Shown here: positions 54,906-64,000 of the stretch, piece after piece
How positions within the stretch are numbered: the stretch's first letter is position 1
Layout of the letters: each line of letters opens with the position of its first letter
Assembly: GCA_018806985.1 (NCBI GenBank)
Contig: JADANN010000179.1
Location: forward strand, 62,001-126,000
DNA: 64,000 bases
Direction of reading: 5' to 3'
Source of the DNA: Angiostrongylus vasorum
Lineage: Eukaryota; Nematoda; Chromadorea; Rhabditida; Metastrongylidae
Translations under genes and position numbers: made by a program
The notes under the pieces: generated by a model
Told to the model about the DNA's origin: nothing
Seen by the model: the letters and a program-made list of their open reading frames with translations, nothing else
Databases searched by the model: none

Positions 54906-55569
54906 ACAGCACATGTGTAGGCTGTGTCGTCCACGTAATGAACGGGATCACTACCACTACGCTCCCACTTCTTTTCAGATTTTGTTCCTTAATATTCGGT
55001 TATTATTAAATTCACGCAACAATATATGTGTATTGGTACAAATGCAATGCAACAGAGCCAGTGAGTTATATATGGGTCACAATGTCACTGTTCGCTCAGC
55101 AGATCGACTCTAACTTCCTCTAAGACAATTCCTTGCCTTAACTCTGGAAAAAGCGTAAACTGAACTTTACATTTTCCGAGAGCAACCCCAACAATCACCA
55201 TGTTTTCAGAATTTTTTGCTTAAGTCTGAGCGAATGCGTAATTTCAGTCTCAAATGAATTACAACTGTGATTCAGTAATTGAAACATTCTGCGAGTTTAA
55301 TGTGACTTGTTTTTTCAGCAGTCTTTCCAAAAAAAGCCGATAGAACCGACTGGTTTCGGAGAGATGTGAAGTGAATTTCATGGTCGTAAAAGTCGGATGT
55401 CTTTACAATAACTTAAAAGGAGTCATGTAAGCGACGTGAAGTACCGACATTACGTGACGGTTCGCTTCAATTCGTTGACGATGTTAGAAGCGAACTGATC
55501 GAATGTTATCAGATAGAGGAAGCTTAGCAACGAGGATCCTTAAGATTTATACGCGAGTACACTTGCTGA

Positions 55570-55850
55570 GTGGCACGTGTGGCGCAGTGTGGTCGGGGAG
55601 GAGCGCTGCAACACCCACGTGGAATCGACGTCCGCACTCATAGCCCACCAAGCCTTACATCCCCTCCTGGGTCGGCAAATTGGCACCATACTTGTCTGGG
55701 AGGATAGCAGTACTGGCTCGATACATTGGTAGGCCACCGCGAGTCATTGTAAAAGACCAGATATGCATTCAGTCATCTCCAACAATCCTTAATGAAGTCG
55801 AATGCATGGCACATTCCTCAGGGATTGGTCAGCGCCGAGAGCTTTTTAGC
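55570..55850 (+). repeat. Family A SINE
   Basis: Head GGCACGTGTGGCGCAGTG, body through CTCGATACATTGGTAGGCC, and the 3' GGGATTGGTCAGCGCC end. Confidence 0.8.
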
Positions 55851-56435
55851 TTTTACACTTGCTGGTCTAATAACCGTGGAATTTCTCGTTTGAATCGCCA
55901 CTAACTTACCATTAAGTTTATTTGATGCTTCAAACGCAATTCTACTAGCAATCCACTAGTATGACGATGATTCAAGGTCAGAGAATTAAAAACTTGTCGT
56001 ACATTTACGATTGGAACATCACTTAACAACCATTCAGCACTTATGTACTAATGGTGTCATCTCAGATGTTCCCGAAGTTTCCACACTTTGAGCAGTTTTT
56101 TCTATTTTAGGACTCATTTTAGAGCCATTATTCGGTTTTCTGAAGATGTTACTTTTCCCACGTGCCACTATGGCTTCAAGTGTTTCCCGCGGGTTGCCAT
56201 GGGTTCCTCAATAAATTAGGTATCTCACGCTTCGCAGCGAGACCTCCCTTCAAGTTCATTTAAAATGTGACTAGTTTTCTTCGTAATCTCCATGATCTCA
56301 TGAATTACGGCTAAATTCTATCTATTTCATAAAAGATAAGGAGTTTCTATTTGCACTGAATATTGCAGTACTTTCACGCTTAGGCGCTGAAATCCTACCC
56401 TCCAAGGGGTTTGTGGTTTTATATGACTCATCTTC

Positions 56436-56780
56436 ATGTCTACTATGCGGATTCCAGCACTTCTCACATTCGATTCTTTTCCTCGTATCCATTGTCCACA
56501 AAGATCTTCCAACTTTTACCTATGGCTTGATTGCTTCTCGAGGATTTTTCATTTCATCTTGAATATCATAGAATGCTGGTCGAGCAGTTCTCCCTGGAGC
56601 CATAAGATAGCCGGGCTGAGGCGTTCCCAGTTGCATTGCAGAGAGTGATTTTTTTCGCAGACAAGTTCGGCACCAACGTCCCAACCCCCGGAGGGATGAA
56701 AGGCTTGATTGGCCTGGAGCGGAATCGGACTAGCACTATGCTCGTGATGACGAACATCACTACCACTGTGCTATCCACCC
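56436..56780 (-). repeat. Family D SINE, full length
   Basis: Minus-strand head GGATAGCACAGTGGTAGTG (A box) and GTGCTAGTCCGATTCCGC (B box), then the family A-like module and GACCAGCATTCTATGATATT. Confidence 0.75.
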
Positions 56781-56828
56781 ATTCTCTAAGGTGCCACTTA
56801 ACGTATTAAAACAATTATATCAGACACA

Positions 56829-57120
56829 AGGACAGCGTGTGGCGCCGTGGTCGGAGGAGCCCTGCAATACATACACGGAATCGATCCCCGTACGCATGGT
56901 CCAACAATCCTTCCATCTCTCCGGGGTCGGCAAATTGGCACCAGACTTGTCTGGAAGGATAGCAGCACTGGCTCGATACATCGGTAGGCCACCGCGAGTC
57001 ATTTTAAAGGCCAGATATGCATTCAGTGACCTCCGAACGATGCTTAATGAAGTCGAATGTATGGTGCATCCTTCAGGGATTGGTCAGCGCCGGAGCCTTA
57101 TCCTTCATCCTTTATTTATA
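56829..57120 (+). repeat. Family A SINE
   Basis: Head CGTGTGGCGCCGTGGTCGG, full body, and a multi-unit CCTTATCCTTCATCCTTTAT tail. It lies directly after a family D copy. Confidence 0.85.
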
Positions 57121-59062
57121 TTAGACAATCTTTCGATGAATGAAAATCTTTTGAAATGCTTAGTATTCTTCGAATATTCTTTGCGACCAAGAAAAGAAAA
57201 TACTGGTGTCAAAGCCGACTACTGGTCGGCGCAATAATCTATTTCTCGATTTCTCAACACCGTTCCTGAGACGAAAAAACGCCCAGTTGACGTTGGTGTT
57301 CTTTCCTCAATTCTCGGTGTTTGAAACGACCTGTCATCTGTTATTCTTTGGGCTCACAAGGACACTCGGTCAGGTTGAAATGACGGCTTTGAATGGATGG
57401 ACAGGCGCGCTATGTGTCAGGGCCGAATCCAGCTGCCTACTTCCTTATTCGGCTTACTTCTCAAAAGGAACATTTGTTTTTTTATTCTTTTTATTCCCAA
57501 ACAGACCAAAAACAAACTGATTTCTCAGTGCCCATAGGTGCCTTCTTATTATATGGATCATCTGCTTCTTTTTATGTGTTTTTATAAACCTCTCTCAGAA
57601 ATCTGTTCTTACTTGGCTCCCTAGAATCGCTAGACACAAGCGTAGATACTTTCTCTGTTCTCATGAGTATAATAGCCTTTTTTAAGTTGGTGTGTTCGTC
57701 TAGATTATAGAACCAGGTTATACACGGTTATCTGAAGAAAAGTAGAAAGCCATTGTTTCATGTCAGTTTCTCTTCCTGAGACATTTAGATTTTCCCTCTT
57801 TTTTTTTTCTTCTGCGATAAATTATTTCCGATTGAGTCATTGACCAACGAGATTTTGCTTTTCTATAGAATCAAACCTCAAAAGGATTTCATTGTTTCTT
57901 AAAAGTTCATTGCAGCACTGTAGTATAAGTATGTAGCACGTTACTCCATTCTTGGCACACTAGCGACTGTTTCCACTAACCACGGCCCGGACGTTTGCTC
58001 TGGACTGAAGCAGTACATACTCGAAGCCCACATGTTTCACTTCATGGTAAACCTCATCGGTCGTAGTAAAACTTATTCGAATCGAAACATTTTTTCCAGT
58101 AGACATAAACTTAGCTATTAAGGATCTGGAGCTGATAAGTCTTTCTTTTTCTTCCCTTTTATCACTGACGTTTCCATCACCACGCAGCGAAATGACTAAA
58201 CAAGCATGATTTCATTCGCCACCACACACCATTCTCTCCGCATGCTTCTTGTGGTGTAGGCGACAGTTGCGCTCATTCCACAACTTTTGTTAAATTTCAT
58301 TTTACTGTGTTATTAAGTTTAAATGGCGAATTTCATAGGTACATAATCCGTATTCTCATATCATGACGATCCCAACGGTTTTTGTCTTCATTTCGTCGTA
58401 CTGCAACCGTTATGGATGGAGGTAGTCGCTTCGGGTGTGAGTTCAGCTGCGGCTTGAGGATCTGCGGACTTCAGCTGTGAGTACGACTGGCCTATGCGTG
58501 TAACGAACACGTCGGCTCACCATTCTGCAGAACTCACTTGGTGTGGTTTTCATACCAACTGGATCCAGTCGAGAGTTTTTATCCACCTTCCGTCTTCTTT
58601 CCTCGCTCTATGACCAGTTGCCCATTTCCTGAAACGTATTGCGCTTTCCCTTAAAGACGAGGTATTCTACAAAAATCTAGACTACGAATGCTGGCATTGT
58701 GTCTAGTGACCCGATTTATCTTCAGAAACTTCACCCTAGCATTTTGTATATTGTACCATTCACTGTATCATGCTTATTATCACTTTGATAAGGGTTGTTG
58801 GGAATACTTTTGACCTTCTCTTGCGTTGTACGGCTCGATCCTTTTAAACGTTGTCTTTTTTTTGAAGATCATCTTTCATTCAACGTTGGCATGATAACCC
58901 TTACTTTTCCAATGTGTCTTCGTGGTCGCGTCATGTCGAATTCAGTTCAGTACCGCCGGAATAAAGGAACCTCATTTGGCAGTACAGTTTTATACAGTAC
59001 AGTTATTGATTGATCGACAGTCTATTGAATGATTTGTTTCCGTGACGGGGATATCCATCTCG
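57121..59062. other. Unannotated stretch
   Basis: T-rich; frames at 57206-57587 are phenylalanine-rich and look compositional. Nothing recognised. Confidence 0.4.
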
Positions 59063-59320
59063 GAGCAAATCCTTGACGGATACGCTATGCATTTAACTTC
59101 ATCAAGCATTGTTAGAGGTGATTGAAAATACATATTTGGCACATACAATAACTCGCGATGGCCTACCGATGTGTCGAGCTAGTACTGCTACCCTCCCAGA
59201 CAAGTTTGGCACCAATTTGTTGGTCCGGTGGCACGGAAGGCTTGGTGGCCTATGGGCGCGGGGATCGATTCCACGTGTGTGTTGCAGGGCGCCTCCGACC
59301 ACTGCGCCACACGCGCCCAT
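59063..59320 (-). repeat. Family A SINE
   Basis: Reverse-oriented copy with a well-kept tRNA-like head (ACTGCGCCACACGCGCCC) and a diverged 3' end. Confidence 0.8.
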
Positions 59321-59324
59321 GTTT

Positions 59325-60965
59325 AATGTAACAAGAAAAATCCTACGTTTCATGTTTACTGATGTCGACCAGGTTGCACTTAATTACTTCGTCAAAAAAG
59401 CAAGTATTCTGGTTACAATTAAATAGAATGGCATAGAAGAATGTCCAGAAAGTTCTACGCTTCCGATTATGCGACGTGGACACTTTGCTAACGTGAAAAT
59501 GATTGACAGCGATTGCTCACATTTATGACCGAAAAGAATTCACCAACCAAGATCTCTTACTGCGAACGATATACTTGACTGGTTTCCCACAATCACTTAA
59601 GCGCGACCATTAGGACGATTACCTACGCGACCTTTTGCCGTCTTGATTGAAACATTGAAATTTTTGGATATGGTGTCTTTTCTTCTTCTGGAACTCTTTC
59701 GCCCTTAAACGAGTACTTGACCTTCCTAAGTAGAAGAAAAGACACTAATAGACTTAATTTTTCTACTCTTAGACCAAGGTGAATTGGACTAGTATAAGTT
59801 CTATTCCTTCCACATCGTCTCGTCTTATTTGAAAGATTGCCTGATTGAATGCCGATGAAGACTCTTCTCCTCAGCAGTGAAACAAAATCGTTTGAAGGGA
59901 CGGGGACAACTGAAAAGGATAATACTTGGTTTTCATAGGACCGTACGCGTTCCTCGATTCTCACCGCGACGCCAGTACGATTTACTTACACAAAAATCAG
60001 GAAAATTGCGGAAGATCTGTGAACTCCGTTAGCTCTGTGTTCCTCGACAAAACCGTTTGAGTCTAACCACTCTTCGCCTAATCCTTTTTGAATGAGAGGA
60101 AAGAATAGACAGTTTCGTAACCTGTGTGATTTCCCACTGTCAATAGCAAAGGAATGGTTCGGGTTTGATTGAGATGATCCCTACAAAAATCTTGAAGTCA
60201 TCCAACCCTAGTACGTGAATGTTCTTTTTAACATTATCGCAAACTGTATCTCTTCCATCGAATTTTTTTTTTTTTTCGAGAACAAGGATGTTTACTGGCA
60301 GAGAAGAGAACACGCCAGCGGTATTGCTCATAATCAGATCCTTGTAAGGAGAAGGTAGAGTCTGCTCGAGGATGCAGAAAAGCAACTGTTCGTCATCGGA
60401 TTCATTCGTTTTCTCCTATCAGACCAATGATTCATATGAACAGTATAAGAAATTTTGTAATGGTTTGCTATGAGACAAGTTAAAAACGATAGCTCCACCA
60501 ACTTCAGTTTGTTCCTGTCGAAACATAAATAGACCGACCACATGTGGACCTTGATAAGATGATATGATTGTTTGCTAAAGCGATTATTTGCTATGTGTGT
60601 GAAAATTTTCAGTCCATCATACTGCGACTTCACCATCAAATATCATCAAGAAAGGGATTCTGAAGGAAAACGACCATTTGGGTGGGATTCGTTTTAAATT
60701 TTCGGTCTGTTGTCATCATTCTTTTGGACACACGCCGAAGATCGCCTAGACCCTTATTCAATATTCAGTGAAACGTAGAGGTAAAATTAATGATGGGATA
60801 GAGGAGAGGACGGCCTGCCATGAGGATTCTGGGGAAGCACCATGTCGGTAACTGTAATCAGCGGCCGTTCACTTGATGTCATACCTTGTCTTAAAGCTCA
60901 GTCCTTGAATGTTTCGGCCTGCTGACATAGTTTTTGCTCATTTTTTTATTTAACACGACCCTCTT
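59325..60965. other. Unannotated stretch
   Basis: Several minus-strand frames (up to 113 codons at 59623-59964) without recognised domains; a T-run near 60258. Nothing supportable. Confidence 0.35.
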
Positions 60966-60967
60966 CA

Positions 60968-61248
60968 CATCTACTGTGCGGATTTCAGTACATTTTCATT
61001 TTATTCTTTTCCTTGTATCCACCATCCACAAAGGTCCTCGAACTTTTCGCGTAGGGTTTCTACCTGGGCTGGGCTAGAACGTTTCCACTTAGAAAGCGGG
61101 GAGTTGGCTGTTCCCCGAACAAGTCTGGTGCGAATTTTCCGAGTTCAGAGGTGTGGTGATGAGGCGCTTGTGGGGCTCAGTGCGGAGTAGAACCAGTACC
61201 GCTCTTGTGTTGAACGGTAGCACTACTACTGCGCTACTAGCCCTCTCT
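60968..61248 (-). repeat. Family D SINE
   Basis: ATCTACTGTGCGGATTTCAG to CTACTACTGCGCTACTAGCC. The central part is diverged. Confidence 0.7.
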
Positions 61249-61889
61249 AGTGGCGTAGCAAAGAATGTAGTACGTCTGATGAGACACTGGCATGTTGGTC
61301 ATGTGATAGGTCATATGGTACTACTACGATCAACTAAAAGAAAACTCGGATGAATAGGATTCGTATGAAAGCAAATAAGATCTTAAGAACGGCCAACGTT
61401 AAAATGGGTTAATGTGTTCGTCGATATTGGCAAAACATAAATGGTTGATGTGTTTGGGCCTATCTGAAGAGATGCCATCTTCGACCAATAACGGTGATGG
61501 GCGTTTTTACAAGTTTACTTTACATCCATATCTTTCTACATCCTTAAGTAGTAAATGCCCTTGTGGTCGTTTTTTGTTCCTGCCCTTTCGTCGTTTTCCT
61601 TTCTTGTTGCTGAACAATTGGATATAGAAGAAAATAAAATCGTTTCCTCTCCGACCATTAGATGTGTTTTCTTTCACTCTTGCGAAATCGGAATCATTAT
61701 TTTCTCTCTTAGCTTGGCTTGGCCATATGTTTCATAATCCGTTAGGGAATAGTCGTAAAGTATAAGGGTGGTGTAATCTTTATGGCTTAATCGATCTACG
61801 CTTATACGGATTATGCCTTATTTGATCTACGATGCCAATCTATCGTTTCACTCTTAACGTTTCATTCTTATATTTGTTACTGTTATACT

Positions 61890-62345
61890 TACTTGTATAC
61901 TTGGATGGCCCGCTTTTAATGCTTGTGCGGGCACCAGCATAATTTCCATTCTCCGGAGACTTGCTGGTTTAGCCATTGTGCTTGCCTGGAGTCCTGAGAT
62001 CAGCCCTGGCAGTCTGCCTGAGGTCATCACCACCACAGGCAGTCGCCACCCTTGTGGAACAAAGGGAGATTTCCTTTTGGTATTAATAACTTCAAAAATG
62101 CAGTTTAAGCATGCAAGCATGCTAAGCAGTAAGCAAGCATGCAGTTGCTAGCATGCGACTTGTTTGATACCACTACGGTGGTGGACCCTGCTGTTGGTTT
62201 ATCCTTAGCTGGGCTTTCGGATGGAAACGTCGGACTGCTTATCAGTTTGGAAGACCTTGCTGAGGGGATGAATCGTCCAGCTGTGCATCGCAGTCCGACA
62301 CCCAGGAACACCTCCCAACCACGATGAGCCGCCAAACCGTTGGAA
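61890..62345 (-). repeat. Family C repeat interrupted by about 75 bp
   Basis: Reverse-oriented. The left part ends at AAAGGGAGATTTCC, and the right part resumes at CATGCGACTTGTTTGATACC. The insert carries TTAATAACTTCAAAAATGC and a GCATGC cluster. Confidence 0.75.
62104..62158. repeat. GCATGC palindrome cluster
   Basis: Several GCATGC or AAGCATGC motifs in about 55 bp, inside the segment that interrupts a family C repeat. Confidence 0.7.
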
Positions 62346-62995
62346 GGGTTACTATTATAATAAATAGCATTTAACAATGTGATCGATCACATTGGTGATG
62401 GAAATCTAAACGACTTAATCTGTAGGTTTTTTTTAAAACTTCTAGAAAGGTTGTTTTTTTCGAGGCGTTGGTTTTCGGCAAACTTCTTTTCTCTGTATTC
62501 ATTCCTTAGAAATTGTCGTTGATTTTAGCCCTACCGAGATTGCTTGTACAGCTCGTTGTTCTGTTGATGAGCAGATGCGGGTTTGTCACATTAGTCTTTA
62601 TTTGTAGACAAGCGACGTTTCGGTCCTTTTTTTCGTCTTTTTTTCAATTTTTTTATCGCTTCATTCGAGTTCCTTCTCAAATAGAAAGTCGGTCGTGGGA
62701 ATTACTATTTATATGATCCGGTGTGACCAGTTTCTTTATCTTTCCACTCAATACATCCATTAAGTACGTCCTGAAATACTTATCTTAAAAAACTACTGTG
62801 TATGAGTGGGAATTCGTGTAATTACGACTCGTATTTTTGAGTGATGGTTTGTCTCACCAAAGTGTAATGGTTGTGTAGATAAGTGAAGCACATAAAAGTA
62901 ATTTATACCGGCCTGGGTGTTCTTTTAGAATGACTTTCTAACTTGGTCTCGTGTTGGCAATATTCAGTGGGTTGAACATTTCCTGTTTAAGCTCT

Positions 62996-63012
62996 GAATT
63001 TTCAGCTATCAG
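62996..63012 (+). promoter_or_regulatory. Splice acceptor upstream of the FERM gene start (candidate spliced-leader site)
   Basis: GAATTTTCAG matches the nematode acceptor consensus and ends at 63005, seven bases before the ATG at 63013. It suggests trans-splicing or a 5'UTR intron. A second AG sits directly at 63011-63012. Confidence 0.5.
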
Positions 63013-63906
63013 ATGTCATCGTTATTCCGATCGCTTTCGTCGAGATTTCGACGGTCGCCACGAGAGCACAGCGATTCGAAGCAATTGGAGAACACTCGTG
63101 TCGACACACGTCGGCAGGCCAATTGTAAAGTGCTTCTTTTGGACGGGACCGATCTTAATGTAATTGTTCCCGTAAGTCATTCCATACTAATCATCCAGGT
63201 AGGTTGAATGGTAACCTGCGTTTATTCTTGGTTCAGTGGCAAGCGTATACCAGCATGCCTATATTGTTACGAAATGATACAGTTTTGATCCAACCACAGT
63301 AATGCTGAGAGTCTGACCTAGGGTCTGAATTTAGCTATCAGTGCCATCATCAGTCACCCGAGGTACTTGTAGATAGGAAATTAGCTGAGAGAAAGGCTAA
63401 ACGAAAGACCTGATTGATGTGGTGGTGAACGCATAGCCTTGGCAAAGGTGATGTTCGATCTCTACCGCAGATTCCTGCGATCCGGAGTTTTGCAAATATC
63501 TCAGCTTCATTGTGGTAGTATTCCACATAATACCCTTCCGTGAAAAACTATAAGCAGTAAATACAAAGTTATACGTTTATGATATTCGCTTTTTGCTCGA
63601 ATTTTGATTCCACAGATTTCTCTAGGTGTTATCTCATCGCAGACATTTCCTTTCATAGTCATTTTCCCTCTAGTTTCTCGTTTTCCTACTAGTTTCTCCT
63701 TTTTTTCTCATTAGTTCCTCCCTTTTTTTCTATTTGCTTCTCAGCAGTCAAGAACGGTTATCTGTTCTATATATATTTAATACATATGTTTTTTTTTTCA
63801 GAAAAATGCCTTGGCTTCTGAAGTATACGAACAAGTATTCTATTCTTTGGACCTTGAAGAAAGAGATTATTTTGGTTTACAGTTCACTGACCACTACCAT
63901 GTTCAT
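63013..63906 (+). CDS. FERM-domain protein, EPB41L5/Yurt-like; first two coding exons, 3'-partial
   Basis: Membrane-cytoskeleton linker of the band 4.1 superfamily. Exons 63013-63171 and 63802-63906 give 88 residues. A basic N-terminus MSSLFRSLSSRFRRS leads to the start of the FERM F1 lobe: CKVLLLDGTDLNVIVP joined to KNALASEVYEQVFYSLDL and ERDYFGLQFTDHYHVH. The LLDGTD plus DYFGL pattern is closest in memory to EPB41L5/Yurt; PTPN3/4 and FRMD proteins share DYFGL and are alternatives. Both splice junctions are phase 0 with GTAAGT and GTAAGC donors. The remaining FERM lobes lie beyond the window. Intron 1 contains a family B SINE. The start has a splice acceptor 8 bp upstream and no earlier in-frame ATG in the exon. 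Confidence 0.9.
63295..63568 (+). repeat. Family B variant in intron 1 of the FERM gene
   Basis: ATGTGGTGGTGAACGCATAG, GTTCGATCTCTACCGC and TTTTGCAAATATCTCAGCTT; complete but diverged. Confidence 0.7.
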
Positions 63907-64000
63907 GTAAGCATTTTTATCTAAACACTTTGCACTTCATTTTCTTCTTGGCTTTTGTGTGTTTTGAGGTTTTGAGGTTGCATTCTCAACACTTTTTTGT

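Noticed and set aside
56791..57237. 148-codon ORF
   Set aside because: Translation of a family A SINE plus flank.
1..64000. CRISPR arrays, bacterial operons, integrated virus
   Set aside because: No regularly spaced direct repeats, no Shine-Dalgarno-led gene strings, and no viral replication or capsid genes were seen.

Overview
The window looks like AT-rich nuclear DNA from a parasitic nematode of the strongylid/hookworm type. This rests on short exons split by introns with T-rich, nematode-style 3' splice sites, splice acceptors placed just upstream of start codons (candidate spliced-leader sites), GC-AG introns, a C. elegans-like S28 serine carboxypeptidase, and a heavy load of short interspersed repeats. 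There is no prokaryotic or viral organisation. No rRNA gene, functional tRNA gene or CRISPR array was seen. The species assignment is inference.

Layout. (1) 0-13 kb carries pieces of one or more genes on the minus strand, all recognised as separate exons: a terminal-exon candidate (12780-12905), two phase-compatible exons with weak doublecortin resemblance (10028-10263 and 9465-9837), a MADF-domain exon (6633-6818) and an unrecognised 62-codon exon (359-544). They are buried in repeats, and the links between them cannot be proven from sequence alone. (2) 15496-25478 (+) holds the best-supported gene: a complete 11-exon S28 family serine carboxypeptidase of 561 residues, with signal peptide, Ser/Asp/His catalytic motifs and a hydrophobic C-terminus. 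At least one, and probably two, of its introns start with GC rather than GT. (3) About 27.6-34.1 kb carries a decayed tandem copy of the last four exons of that gene, in the same order and orientation, with stops and lost catalytic residues. (4) 34.35-34.8 kb (-) is a broken mariner-family transposase. (5) 35-63 kb is gene-poor and filled with repeats and a few low-confidence open frames. (6) 63013 (+) to the window end contains the first two coding exons of a FERM-domain protein resembling the EPB41L5/Yurt group; the gene continues past the window.

Repeats. Four families account for most of the spurious open reading frames. Families A, B and D each contain a tRNA-like Pol III promoter (A box plus B box) and are probably SINEs. 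Family C (about 370 bp) has no recognisable promoter. One family A copy has a perfect 12-bp target-site duplication. Family B often occurs as inverted minus/plus pairs. A nested fold-back structure with an inner MITE-like element lies at 1.49-2.35 kb.

Limits: exon boundaries come from reading-frame continuity, splice consensus and remembered family conservation, not from alignments or transcripts.
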